A DNA stretch of 64,000 bases from Clusia tigrina. Taxonomy: Eukaryota > Arthropoda > Insecta > Diptera > Clusiidae. This document shows, piece by piece, positions 19,905 through 31,624 of this stretch; positions within the stretch are counted from its first letter, which is position 1, and each line of letters opens with the position of its first letter. The notes beneath the pieces were generated by a model, which worked only from the letters and a program-made list of their open reading frames with translations, had not been told where the DNA came from and ran no database searches. A program made the translations under genes and the position numbers. The DNA is taken from the NCBI GenBank assembly GCA_920105625.2, contig OV050032.1:6737129-6801128 (forward strand), read 5' to 3'.

Positions 19905-20660
19905 GATGCCCCTATTTATTTGAAAGATGAGGATAGTCTCATCTACAGATCGTCTGTCAGGTTGATTTCCGACAGGAATTCATATATTTTGGAGGAATCA
20001 AGTTGAGGGATCTTGCTCATATCTAAGATATATTCTCCCAAACACCAGAGTCTTTTATGTGTCAATGGTCCGCAGTCTGTGATCAGGTGCAGTGAGGTTT
20101 CGTCACTTTCTCCACAGAATCGGCAGATGGCATCTGAAGATATACCCAACTTATTCATATGGTAGATGAGTCTACAGTGTCCGCTGAAAATGCCTGTGAT
20201 GTTTCTTAATTTACTTCGAGGCATGTTTATTAACTCCTTAGCTCTTTTAAGATTAAAATCTCCTAGAAGAGCTTTGGACTGTCTTAATCCCGGAAGAATT
20301 TTCCAGGTTTGACTTCTTTTTGCATTTGTACACTTCTTCAGCAGACCTCCAATGTATTGGATGATAGTCCACAGAAGAGTTCAGAGCCGTTGAAAGGAGA
20401 GGCCGCAGCTTTTCTTGGCAAGCTATCAGCCTTCTTATTTCCTTCTATTCTTGTGTGGCCTGGTACCCACATTAGAGATAGCTTCTTCATACTGCCTAGG
20501 GAGTTCAGTTTCCCAATACAGTTCCATACAAGTTTAGACCTGAAACTCTTGAGTGCCGCTTGACTATCGGATAGTATCAGGATGTTTTTCCCCCCGATAT
20601 TTCCTGTCAATGTTGATCTGGGCACATCTTTCATCAATAGTATGAATCTCCCCTTGAAAA
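19905..20660 (-). pseudogene. non-LTR RNase H and C-terminus (family F, copy 2)
   Basis: A minus-strand copy of the family at 17480. RNase H motifs are seen in 20338-20637: LILSDSQAALKS, LMWVPGHTRIEGN and KKADSLPRKAA. The C-terminal block at 19943-20224 has MPRSKLRN, FSGHCRL, RFCGESDETSLHL and DCGPLTHKR. The 3' end (19905-19930) is the reverse complement of the plus-strand copy, including ATAGGGGCATCACAATAGAT. The two frames are shifted relative to each other. The first RNase H acidic motif is not preserved in frame. Confidence 0.85.
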
Positions 20661-20979
20661 CTGTTTGGGAAAGAACCCATTGGTTCCCAAGTAGTTGGTT
20701 CTAGGCTCAAATACTCCTACGAGCAACGCTAACGGAAACATAAATAACTCCAGAAATAATTTTCTGTTCAATCTCTGTTTCTGTTGGCGTTTATGTTTTG
20801 TGTCACTCTGCCCTTTAGACAGCAACATGAGGCCATGAGAGTCTCTGTGCTCAGTCATGAATGTAGAAGTATTTCTTAATAAGAGTAATAAGAAGCCCGG
20901 GGCCATTTATGCCCTTCTGATGAAGTTAGTTCTATATATATAACGATTATCAGTCAGACTTCAGAATCTCAAACGAAAT

Positions 20980-21546
20980 TAGATAGGATTTTAAGTCTAT
21001 CCCAAGCTTCGGCGCATTAATGAAACTTCCCTGTGTATTCAGGACGGCCTCTTCTTCTGCTTTCTTGGGGATTCTAGTATATTTTTGCTAGGTCTAGTAT
21101 AGTATATGCCGATCCATTTAGTCTTTCGCATCTTCTTGCCAATTACTTTATTCGTATATTTAGTTTCTGTCCACAATCTGGTGTTCGGGGTTTCATCTTT
21201 GCATCGCAGATTTTCAACTATCGAAACGTACTCACCTAAACACTCAGAGCCTTTCCTATGCAGCTACTGATACTGCCATAATGGGCCTTGAGCAAACCTG
21301 AGTGAGCTTGCGGACACACGATCCAGCTAACCTAACAAAACAGATTCTGGCGCATATTCTACTACTCCTGGTTTGTAGACCTGACTGAGTGGCTTTAAGC
21401 ATGTCGAGGTCCCTTAGCTGACCCTGTAGATCCCATGCAATACCTATGCTGTCTCTGGTGACTCCTTCTATAACAGTGGCAAGAACAATATTCAATGGGA
21501 GCCGAATGTTGGCTGACTGCAGTCCCTCACTTAGTACCCTGCTCAT
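20980..21546 (-). pseudogene. decayed RTE/CR1-like reverse transcriptase fragment
   Basis: The minus-strand frame at 21256-21546 opens with NIRLPLNIVLATVIEGVTRD and GIAWDLQGQLRDLD. This resembles the palm segment of non-LTR RTs that normally ends LEDLDFADD, but here the sequence diverges right at the expected catalytic YADD. Farther downstream, pieces resemble the end of such proteins (KWIG followed by KNILESPR, RRRGRPEYT and AWDRLKILS) in alternating frames with stops. It appears to be a different clade from the RNase H-bearing elements around it. Confidence 0.5.
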
Positions 21547-21606
21547 TTTCTTTTCAAGCAGTATTCGGCAACATGCGAGCTCGTCCTTTTTTCTGGCAAG
21601 GGAGAT

Positions 21607-21682
21607 TTGTTTATTGCGATTGAATCTGTCGAACTTTCGAACCCTTGTTTATTGCGATTGAGTCTGTCGAACTTTCGAACAC
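21607..21682. repeat. 38-bp tandem duplication
   Basis: Two copies of TTGTTTATTGCGATTGARTC plus TGTCGAACTTTCGAAC starting at 21607 and 21645, differing at about two positions. Confidence 0.93.
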
Positions 21683-21689
21683 TTTTGGA

Positions 21690-22134
21690 AAGTCAATGAA
21701 TATTTTTTACAGTAACCTCAGACGGTTGATAAAGTAGTCACAAGATTTATGTGGACAGAATCGTGCTTGCTCCTTCTTCAGGCTTTGGGTCGACTCAGAC
21801 ACTTTGGGTGGTGATCAATGACAAAGCTGTGTTTGAAGAAATCTGTGTTAGAGTATTTTGGCAATGAGTGCCATATTTGGTTGCTACCGTTCTCCCACCT
21901 CCTCAGCCTTCTCCGGCCACACTCTGAACTTGTAGTTGAAAAGGAAAGTGTTCAGCTCGAGAGTTGTCTATTTTACTTTTTTGAGTAATGAAATTAACCA
22001 AATAATTCAATTTATGGGAGTTCAATTGTTGCTGCCGCTGATTACAACAACGCAAAAACAACAATGACAACAACGGCGACAACACAAACGCAATTAAAAA
22101 TATACAGGCACACACGTCCAGGCGGGCACACTCA

Positions 22135-22184
<50 letters not shown>

Positions 22185-24687
22185 AACATACTCATACAGA
22201 ATAAAACCACTAATTTGCAACATTAGAGAAAATTAAATTAATGTTTACACTCCACATTAAAATCCTCTCAAATGTGCAACCCTAACAGCCCAGTTCAGCC
22301 CTTATGCTGCGCCGCATGCAGGGGTTTGGGCCCTGTGCGCTGCCTGGAGATGACGACAGCAGGTCACATTGCACTTAATCGCATTACGGAGCGGATGAGA
22401 ACCCTTTTTTATTTGACTTGTTTTTAAATTCGATTTTAAAATGTTGCTGCAATGAGGTCAGTTTTGGGCGGGGTGCACACCCCGTACGCGGTACTCACAC
22501 TCGCTCATGCACACACTCAGATTGAATGTGCCGAGCTGGGATTAGGCGTATCGGAGTGCGCGAAAGCCAGAAATTAAAATTCTTATTTACATATGGTCCG
22601 GTCAGAGTGGACAGAATTAAAAGGATTTACTTGCATGCGTACAAAGCAGGACGGCGGCTGGCTTCCTCTCCTTAGCACGCTGTTGGTGGAGACTTCAAGA
22701 AATTTTATTTGCCGAAATTTATGCTCAAATATTGTCATAAAAGTTAATCTGGCATCTTAATGTGACTTTGAGTTTGGCTTTGGTCGGCCGCTCCTCTGTG
22801 TCCCAAATGCCAAACCACAAATCTCTGCCTTAGCCAGAGTGAACTATACGGAGCAGTAGTCACACACACACACGCACACATACTCGTGCTCAGCTAACTG
22901 AGGATGTAATGTGGCCGAGAAGCCCAAACCCCACGCCATAAATAACCGAAAAATATAACCCCAAAGCACAGCGGGAGATAAAGTGGCCATTTAAATTAAT
23001 TATTTATATCCGTTTGTCCTTCAGGGCAATTATGCGGCATAATAAAACGATTTGTTTTGCGAAACTAGGCATTATTTACCAAGCGGCCACCGCAACTAGT
23101 CGCAGGCAGCGCACTGAATGTGGGCGTCGGGATGCGCGTATGTGTGCAAGTGTGTCTCCTTCGCTCAGGGCACAGCCAAACATCAAATATTGCGGCTTCA
23201 AAAGCAAACTGCGCAGATAAGTTACGAAACAAAAGTTCCCAATTGTAAAGCAATTTAGATAAGATGCGGCACAATTATTGCGTACTCGTAACATAGCAGC
23301 GCATGCAACAGTAGGGCAGGACAATGCCAGCCACAAAGGCCAGAAGGTATTGAATTATGCACAATCCTTTGATACAAAGCAATTTGTGGCGGCAACAGCA
23401 CAGAACTCCACTCCAGTGCGAACGAACACTTTCGGGCCCGCTCATAAATATCTGCACTTGCAGTGTCCTTGCTTATCTGTGTGAAGATTTATTTCCCGCT
23501 CTCTCTCGTTCCGGGAGTTATGCGTTGCCGCGTGGTAATTTAATACTTTGACCATCCGCCGTGCTGCTCTGTACCCTGCATCTTCAAGGAGCCAGCGGCA
23601 CAAATCTTATTTGCATTTTGTACTGGGCCCGCCAAGACTTCCTGCCTGCCTGCCTGCCTGTTTGCCTGCCTGCCTGTTTGCTTGCCTGCTTCCTGCTAGC
23701 TGCATGCCTAAACGCCCACACCACCCACCGCCATCACTCACACCACCCACCCTGCCCAGTGCTGCGGTGTCAACTTATCCCAACGGCGTTGTTAAAGATT
23801 ATTAAAATGCTGGTTATATGCAAATGCGCTGCTTTGGAAGCGGAAATTTAAAAATACATTTTCGCTGACATTATCACTTGGGGGAGGGAAGACGACGACT
23901 CACTCATTCGCGTTCCAGTTTTGAAGTACCATTTGCAAGCGAGTTGTTCCAAGGACCAGCACGCACACACAAGGACCAGCACAACACACACGAACATGCG
24001 TCTTCTCACAGGAACGCCCTTAGAGCGTAGATACGCTGTAGTTTTGTGCCTTTGAATTCGTCCTTGGAACTGTTCCAAGTAGTTGCTCTGGTGTTGGTGC
24101 GAGTATCGGCATTTTTGTCATAAAGTTCTTCGTTTATAATTTAGAGTTATGCTGCTATTATTTCCACAAAGAGTTTATCGTGCAGTCAGTGCCGAATGCT
24201 GCGAGTACTACGAGTGCACTGCCAGTTGCTTTCCGGATAAGTTTCAAAAGATGGGTGAATAAGTGTAAAGCACATTCCTCTTCGTCGTGGACCTTAACTC
24301 AAGCCATCTTTAACACTCCAGGCGATGACACCATGAACAGTAAAATAGAAGCAGCATCCGCCTCAGACTGCCGACTCGGTCCCCTTTTTAAAGCAAATTT
24401 CTTTTGTTCATATTCATAAAGAATGAAACGCGCGAATTAACATTTGAAGAGCTCTGAAATTGGCGAAGGACCACAACGAAAGGTGAGATGGCACCTGACT
24501 GCTAGAACCATGGAATCGGATCAGTATTTCAAGAAAGCTACATTGCGAATATTTCGCATATTTGTGGTTGAATCGTGTCATGAACCAGAGAGCTCAAATA
24601 GCGCCAGTGGAAATATTCCACAGGTGTTCAATCTCACGATCTTGGAGGCCAATTGACATCGGTTTCATCAATGACGGACGTTCTCAA
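21690..24687. other. gene-free unique sequence with microsatellites
   Basis: Ordinary non-coding DNA. It contains (CA)n at 22136-22181, a shorter CA run at about 22860-22880, and a CCTG/CTGCC run at about 23638-23690. CA- and CCTG-rich frames here are not genes. I see no transposon remnants, so this may be the oldest host-derived part of the left half. Confidence 0.5.
22136..22181. repeat. (CA)n microsatellite
   Basis: About 22 CA dinucleotides, almost uninterrupted. Confidence 0.98.
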
Positions 24688-24825
24688 CGAATGGTTTCTT
24701 CAATACTCGTAAATTAATTGTTTCCATCCATGAATGGTTTCTTCAATACTCGTAAATGAATTATTTCCATCCTTGAATGATTTCTTCAATAATCGTAAAA
24801 TAAATTGTTTCCATCCTTGAATGGC
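24688..24825. repeat. 43-44-bp tandem repeat, about 3 units
   Basis: Units begin GAATGGTTTCTTCAATACTCG, contain GTAAAT and TTTCCATCC, and recur at about 24689, 24732, 24775 and 24819 with small changes. Confidence 0.9.
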
Positions 24826-24873
24826 ACGTAGCACCGCGCTGATGTAACCAAATGTTGCCCTCGTCAAGTTGTG

Positions 24874-24987
24874 GAAGTAAAAAGTCGCAGATCTCTACTC
24901 TGGTCGGCTCTGTACTGGATTCGATTACACGAAGTAAAAAGTCGCAGATCTCTACTCTGGTCTGCTCTGTACTGGATTCCATTACAC
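24874..24987. repeat. 57-bp tandem duplication
   Basis: Two 57-bp units (GAAGTAAAAAGTCGCAGATC...) at 24874 and 24931 with about two differences. 57 is a multiple of three, so open frames on both strands cross it (for example SQISTLVGSVLDSITR). Confidence 0.95.
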
Positions 24988-26222
24988 GTGACGCATTGTC
25001 GTGCCTCATATTTAAAGCAATCAGGTCCAATGAGACCGCCAGTTCACTCTCCATACTAAGCCGTGTGTGTTTTGTTTCTGGATGTAATGGTGTGTCTATT
25101 GTGGATTCCGCTCACCCCCACTACCAATCTGCTTGTAATGAATCCTGAACTGAACTTCCTTATCGAACAAAGTTGTGCTCTGTTAAATCTTCCCACTGAA
25201 CACTAATTTTGTGTGTGAAGTCAAAATGGTCCTACACTTCTCTCTTGGCAGCTCCTGTTTGCTCAACTAATTCCACTGCATTGACGCTAAATTGCACTTT
25301 AAATTGCTCCGAATGCGTTGAGGAAGACCCAAGACGCTGAACAATTCAGGTCGCTGCAGTGTGTTCCAACAATTCCCGTCATAATTACTCGAACTTATAA
25401 AACTTCACACACTAATTCGCCCAAGGGAACATCAAAAGGAGGAGTAAATAAGGCCACGTTTGATTGGCACACATGACCCTTAATTTGTGAAAAACGCCGC
25501 AGCGCACAAGTTGATATTTGGAACAGGGGTGCGTCGTGCAGTGTGGGGGGGGGGGGGGGGGCGTCTGTCAACCTTCTGCTGACATGTGAGTTTTCGGTTA
25601 CAAATTGACACATAAACTGACGCGTGCTGTGGCAAATTTAACCAAATTGCATGCAATTCAATCAAAATCATGCAAAATGGTGCGAGGAGGCGCGCGGAGT
25701 AGACCAGCCTAAGCAATGCAAGCGAATTATGTGTGTAGAGAGTACAGTGTATCCGGAGGGGGCTGCAGCGAGGACGTCAATCGAAATTAATAAGATTTAT
25801 TTGAGCAAAATTTGTCAAATTTTATTATCCCAATAAATGTATGCCATTCTATTAAGAAGGCAGAATTTAGCTGCCAGCCAATTGCAAAGATAATCGTTGA
25901 CAATGTGTCAAGTGGGCTTCTGTGCGGGGGATGGAGGTGCCCCTAGGGAAGGTGCACAGTGAGTAACTAAAGTTCTCTTTTTTCAGCAAATCATAAACAA
26001 TTGAATGGGAATTTGAAGCAAGGAGGCAACTATGAGGCAGGAGGGTGAAAACATGAGAGACAATTCGTATGTGGAAGGTAGGTAAAGTGATTGGCGCCTC
26101 AATTAGCAATAGTGCCATATCCTCGCGAGCCTAAAGAAACTGCTAAAATACTCAATTTGTGTATAGTTCTTTGTATCAGTTGTGTATCAATTGATTTTAT
26201 ATAAGAGATGCGAGACATCGGG
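24988..26222. other. gene-free stretch with a 17-base G run
   Basis: Non-coding. A homopolymer of 17 G residues lies at 25545-25561, which could form G-quadruplex DNA or mark an assembly-sensitive spot. Nothing else is supported. Confidence 0.45.
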
Positions 26223-26705
26223 CTATATCAGACACTATATATAAACAAACATCCTGGGGATAATAAAAGCCTTGCTCAATTTGGAAAAGACGGTTCATGG
26301 AGGCCCACTTCGATCGCTGTGCCAGTAGCCTGCAGGCTCTGTGTCTGATCAAGCCACATTGTCCTTGAGGCCCACTTAGATCACTGTGCGAGTAGCCTGC
26401 AGGCTCTGTGTCTGATCATGATAGGTTCATATTGTGTGACATTTCTGTCCAATTTCCTCTTCCTTGTTTGTGGAAAGCATTGAGAAAATCAAACGAAAGT
26501 GGCAAAATTTGGCATAATGAGTACCCAATATTATGGTGTGCTTACCCTGGATCAAATCAGTGTAATTTTTGTGTCATATCTGTTCAGTTTGCTCTTACCT
26601 CTTGATGGGGAAATGAGAGACAAATAATAAAAAAGTGGCATTAATGTCACACAATAAGTATCCATTCTTATGATGCGTTTACATTGTATCAAATCAATAT
26701 CAGGT
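26223..26705 (+). repeat. about 480-bp inverted repeat, left arm
   Basis: This block is found again in reverse complement at 29018-29497. Shared landmarks: TATATATAAAC, AACATCCT-GGG, ATAAAAGCCTTGCT, CATGGAGGCCCACTT, GCCTGCAGGCT, GTGTCTGATCA, TTTGTGTCATATCTGTTCAG, CATTAATGTCACACAATAAG and TATCCATTCTTATG. Inside it, a unit of about 60 bp (AGGCCCACTT...CTGATCA) is itself duplicated. It is likely an uncharacterised mobile element present as two inverted copies. It has no coding sequence. Confidence 0.88.
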
Positions 26706-26734
26706 TCACTTTCCTCTCATTTTTCAAACGGGAA

Positions 26735-27660
26735 GGTAGGTAGGTAGGTTAAATGGCTGTCCTAAGACTCACTTGGGCCTGTTCAAGGCCCTAAATGGCT
26801 GTCCTAAGACTCACTTGGGCCTGTTCAAGGCCATAAATGGCTGTCCTAAGACTCACTTAGGCCTGTTCAAGGCCCTAAATGGCTATCCTAAGACTCACTT
26901 GGGCCTGTTCAAGGCCCTAAATGGCTGTCTTAAGACTCACTTAGGCCTGTTCAAGGCCCTAAATGGCTGTCCTAAAACTCACTTAGGCCTGTTCAAGGCC
27001 CTAAATGGCTGTCCTAAGACTCACTTGGGCCTGTTCAAGGCCCTAAATGGCTGTCCTAAGACTCACTTAGGCCTGTTCAAAGCCCTAAATGGCTGTCCTA
27101 AGACTCACTTAGGCCTGTTCAAGGCCCATTGTGGCCACTACGGCAGTTTTCTCGTACACCTCGCGATCCTCCTTAAACCATCCAGTGGATTTCATAAAAT
27201 TAGCCACTTTCGTTAGCTTCATCCGGTGAAATCTCCTCAATGCTGTCAATAAATGCAAATCCAAGAGTGGAGAAGCTTTTTCTGTATAGAGCCATGCACC
27301 CACACAGGAGGTGTTCCACTGTTTCCTCTTCATCGATCTACTGGCATGTCTACCAATTAAGCAGTGACCCGTCAGTAGCCTTATTACAAATTTAATATCC
27401 TGCCTATTAGATTTCAACAGCAGTTTTGAACGTCCGCGATTCCATTCCGGCCAAGTTTGTCGACTTGTTAGGCAGGATGATAATGTCCCCATCTAACATT
27501 TGCCATTTCGATAGTGTATCTATCTATTAGCAAAGGCATTGGTTATTACACTTTATCCGGAAGGACAGTTAATGTTGTCCCCTCCGTAGCCAGCTCATCA
27601 GCCCTGCAATTGCGCTTTCGATGGGAACCGTATGAACATTTCATTGTTGTCACATACTGA
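26735..27660 (-). pseudogene. non-LTR RNase H end, C-terminus and repeat-bearing 3' UTR (family C)
   Basis: Read on the minus strand, RNase H ends in NCRADELATEG (near 27600). The C-terminal block follows in 27109-27492 with KFVIRLLTGHCLIGRHA, then a degenerate Cys region and a terminal RFHRMKLTKVANFMKSTGW. The 3' UTR is unusual: nine 42-bp units (26751-27128) lie between the coding end and the CCTA-type tail (26735-26750). Stops and a frameshift near 27520 make it non-functional. It inserted next to or within the inverted repeat arm ending near 26705. Confidence 0.83.
26751..27128. repeat. 42-bp minisatellite, 9 units, in a retroelement 3' UTR
   Basis: Nine exact-length 42-bp units (AAATGGCTGTCCTAAGACTC, then ACTTRGGCCTGTTCAAGGCC and CT). 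Differences are mostly G/A at one position and a few singletons. The unit contains the partly palindromic pair AAGGCC/GGCCT. It encodes HLGLFKALNGCPKT nine times on the plus strand because 42 is a multiple of three, but the array lies in the 3' UTR of a minus-strand retroelement. Confidence 0.97.
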
Positions 27661-29017
27661 GAACTCTTCATTGTGTTGAGTTCCCATTGTGTCAAATCAG
27701 TGTCATTTTCGTTGAATAGTGTCAGCTTAAGTTATGAGCTTTCATTGAGTTGCCTCTCATATAAGCAATATTATTTCGCTGAAGCAAAACCGCCAAGTGC
27801 CTAAAAGCATGCTACGCTCTGCATTGCTTGCTTAGCAGCTGATCTGCGGAGATTTCTACCAAAACGTTTATGATAATTTACTTGATTGCCTGCAGTGTGT
27901 GTGTCTGTTTTTCTGCGGATTCGCTAATTTGAGCAACTGCTTCTACGCGGATTCTTCTTCCTCTCTTTCAAGTACTTGCCCTGCCGTTACAAGGAGTCAG
28001 TCCCCTTCCCTCGGCCTGATGCTTCCCCGCTGCTCATGTGTTACAAAGAACTTACACCTTTTTATTGCTTTTTTATTTGACAATTTCCTTTTGACATTTT
28101 CCGCTTGCTTTGTGCATTCACAGTGCCGTCACCCCACCCCCTCCTCGACGCATATGTACGCAGACGAGAAGTACGTGTGCCGCTTTCCCGAAGGCGGCTG
28201 AAAGATTTATGCGCTGCGCTGCAATATGCCAAAAATGTATAAATTTGCACATATTTCGGGAATTACCCTTTTTAAAGTATGAAGTGGATTCACTTTTTAT
28301 TTTATTTCCTCCTTTTGTTGTTGCTGTTGTTGTTGCTGCTGCTGCTGCTGCTGTTGTTGTTGTTGTTGCTGTACTTGTGCCATTATTGATTCAAAGGAAA
28401 ATACTCGCAGAAGGCAGCGCGTACGCAGCCAGCAACACAATTTGCGGTTGCGGGATTTGCTCTCTCGAGTGTTACGATTTATTTATTGGCTGGCGTTTGC
28501 CCGGACAAGTGTTGCGGTTATGGATTTTCAATAATTTTAGGGTGCGAATAATGCGAATTATGCTTTTGATTTCGTTCATTTTTTGCCCTTTTCCCTTCTC
28601 ACTTTTTTTATATTTGTTGCCCTTCCGCTTTAACTGCTTTGGTGGTTTCAATTTTTTATGAGTTCGAGGTTGAAAATTTGTTTGGGGTTTATTCGCGCTT
28701 TTTTCCTGCCAGTGTTTTTATATATATTTTGATCCTTTGTTGGCATTACAAGCACTTAAGATTTTTATCTATTTTGATAAGTGGTAAGGATTTTTAAGAA
28801 GTTGTTTTAAAAAATATTAAAAGCCAAAACAAACTCCCACAACATTAGGATTGATTTGTGTCGGCAGGAGGACTCTTTGATTAATTATTTCAGACCTTTC
28901 AATGGTGAGTGCCAATTCAGTTCTGCCTTTGCACTTTGTATACTCACTATGAAGGTCTCGCTGCAGTTTAGACTACTTACAGAGCTTATACATATATATA
29001 CATTATATATATCTATA
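27661..29017. other. gene-free loop between the inverted repeat arms
   Basis: Unique non-coding DNA with a TTG/CTG triplet run at about 28315-28371, translated as poly-Val or poly-Ala in the spurious frame 28110-28661. Nothing marks it as the inside of a transposon. Confidence 0.45.
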
Positions 29018-29497
29018 CCGATTTGACCTAATGTAAGCACACCATAAGAATGGATACTTATTGTGTGACATTAATGCCACTTTTTATTATTTGTCTCTCA
29101 TTTCCCCATCAAGAGGTAAGAGCAAACTGAACAGATATGACACAAAAATTACACTGATTTGATCCACGGTAAGCATACCATAATATTAGGTACTCATTAT
29201 GCCACTCTCGTTTGATTTTTTCAATGCTTTCCACAAACCAGAAAGAGAAAAATGGACGAAAATGGCACTGTTGTCACACAATGTGAACCTCTCATGATCA
29301 GACACAGAGCCTGCAGGCTACTCGCGCAGCGATCTGAGTGGGCCTCAATGACACTGTGGCTTGATCAGACATGGAGCATGCAGTCTACTGGCACAGCGAT
29401 CTAAGTGGGCCTCCATGTACCGTATTTTCATAATTTAGCAAGGCTTTTATTTCCCCAAGGATGTTTGGAAGTTTATATATATGTGATATAGAGGGAT
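29018..29497 (-). repeat. about 480-bp inverted repeat, right arm
   Basis: Reverse complement of 26223-26705 with scattered substitutions and small indels. The conserved internal pair of GCCTGCAGGCT / CTGATCA units is present here too, so the internal duplication predates the copying event. The arms are about 2.3 kb apart. Confidence 0.88.
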
Positions 29498-30049
29498 ATA
29501 CTCGAAATTGAATGAATGAATGAAATAAAGAGGGAAAATGTACCTCGACCAATTTGATCTATTGTACTCCTCCTCCTCCTGCATGTACCTATTAAAGGTC
29601 TTCTATTAGTCCAACAGTTCTAAAGAAGCTTAGCACTGAGTTGGGGTTCATTGCTCTAATGTCTCTGCCCTCGGGCCAGTAATGCCCCAGATATTTCTTT
29701 CTTCTGTGAGCTAAGACTCTAAATTAAAGTTAACCTTGATTCAGAGGCTAAATCTAAGAACGAGGGAGCCGAAATTTGGAGGAAGACAGCGCATATTTTC
29801 CTTTTCATTTTTCACAAATAGTTCTTTATTCAGGATACATCCACAGAGTAGTCACATTATTTGGGTTAGCTGGTTCGAATTGTAACGAATCTCCCGTTTG
29901 GCCGGGGTTACGCTCCCCGGATTGCCGAGGTTCGTGACGGAAATTAATGACTCGAATTCTAAATATTTTATTTATTATATTTCAAAATCCAATTTTGTCG
30001 TCCTTTTCTACTACTTGGGGTATTGTATTGGATTCCTTTGACTGAATTC
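29498..30049. other. gene-free stretch; possible LTR-like start
   Basis: TGTAACGAATCTCCCG at 29881 resembles the 5' end of some LTRs, but I find no matching 3' end, primer-binding site or target duplication. Otherwise unremarkable. Confidence 0.3.
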
Positions 30050-30255
30050 GTCCTATGATTGAATTCTTCCTGTAGACTTCTGCTACTATTGAATGCTTCC
30101 TGTGAATGAACTTCTGCTACTATTGAATGCTTCCTGTGACAGAACTTCTGCTGCTATTGATTTCTTCCTGTGACAGAACTTCTGCTGCTATTGAATTCTT
30201 CCTGTGACCGAACGTCTGCTGCTATTGAATTCTTCCTGTGACCGAACTTCTGCAG
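30050..30255. repeat. about 35-bp tandem repeat, 6 units
   Basis: Units read ATTGAATTCTTCCTGTGACH followed by GAACTTCTGCTGCT, with the first units shorter or diverged (ATTGAATGCTTCC). There is a gradient of identity from left (older) to right (nearly identical). Confidence 0.93.
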
Positions 30256-31359
30256 TTTTGTAGAATCAATGGAAGCTGTGTTTGCCGCAATTCTATCTTG
30301 GTTTCCTTAACTACTCGTCTTTGCTTTGAACTCTTGTTTAACTACGAACGCTTGTTTTTCCACACCGAACGTTTGTTCCTCCACACTCTGAAAGATTCTC
30401 AATCGCTATTTAACCTACTAAAAGTTTAACGTGATTGAGAAATCGTTTCACACCAAAAGAGCGAAACAAACGAAGTCAAAATCTGACTCGCCTACTTTGA
30501 GTTCTATATTTTGAAACAAAAGATTTTGTGTGGGTGAAATTTTTCAGTGAACAAATTTCATCTTCACAGAATCTCGCCCAGAGCTTGGTCTCGAAATATT
30601 CTTTATATATATTTTTTTCTTCAAGTCCATGGCATTATTTGCTGGTACTAATTTTCTAAACTCCCTGAAGGCATGATTAATTATGGTGTAAATTTTAATG
30701 AAACAAATGAATGTTTTCTATGTAAATAAACTCTTTTACTTGATCTCAACAACAACGCGTCTTCCGTCTCTAATAGAATACAAAATATGAACCTATCCAT
30801 GGTGGAAGCCCAAGTGGTGGACGTAAACAACGAGTCACTTATTTTCCGTTGTTCTGAGAATAAAGCAAATGGAAGCAACAACAACTCCAAGAAAGAATTA
30901 AGTGACCAGAGAAAATTATAAACTTACATTCAGCCACTATGAATGCTCCTTTTCGTGGATCATTTACCATAGCATTTCTAGAGAGCCACCTCTTGGCTAC
31001 TGTCTATGTGAGGATCTTGTCTCTCATCTGCATCGTCCAATTCAACACCGTTTTTGTTACCAAATCCAGTTTAGCTGAACAACATAACAACCCACTGTAC
31101 CTCAGTTGCATAAAATTTGAACTGAGGTACGAGTACAAACACGAAAATGACCAACTGGAGGCTACGTCAATAATATTTACATATCCACGCCCAGTTTCTT
31201 AAAAACTCTCAATATTACAGATCATATTTCATAATCGCGTTATGGAGATTCAGCAAATTAATTTCGAAGATTTGGCAGCTGCACCAAGTGGATGGAAATA
31301 GGGGACCGAAACATTTTATCTCGGTCAGAAGACTTTGCATAGGTCAAGTACAAGTGTGC
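30256..31359. other. gene-free stretch
   Basis: No recognised gene. The frame at 30939-31202 (87 codons) has a hydrophobic first half but no recognised domain. AATAAA-type hexamers occur near 30724 and 30859, and I could not attach them to a transcript. Confidence 0.35.
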
Positions 31360-31460
31360 TACTTTCATAATGAACGCTTGAGTTTACCTTCCTCAGGAAT
31401 CCTTGAGGTGACCTTCATAAGGAACTCTTGACTTGACCTTCATAAGGAACTCTTGAGTTG
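31360..31460. repeat. short about 28-bp tandem repeat
   Basis: CTTCATAAGGAACTCTTGA plus STTGAC recurs three to four times with decay toward the left. Confidence 0.85.
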
Positions 31461-31624
31461 AACATCGAGAGCTGAAATAGAGCATTAATGAGGGCAGAAA
31501 TCCAGATTTACCACCTCGCAGAGGAATTCCACTGTGGTGCAAACGTGGAACATGCTACACAAATTTGGAGCTAATTTTGAAGACATCATTTGAGATAGAC
31601 TTTTCGTACACTCAGTCTCTGCTC

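Noticed and set aside
26773..27216. 147-codon frame of HLGLFKALNGCPKT repeats
   Set aside because: The array lies in the 3' UTR of a minus-strand retroelement and the frame exists only because 42 is a multiple of three.
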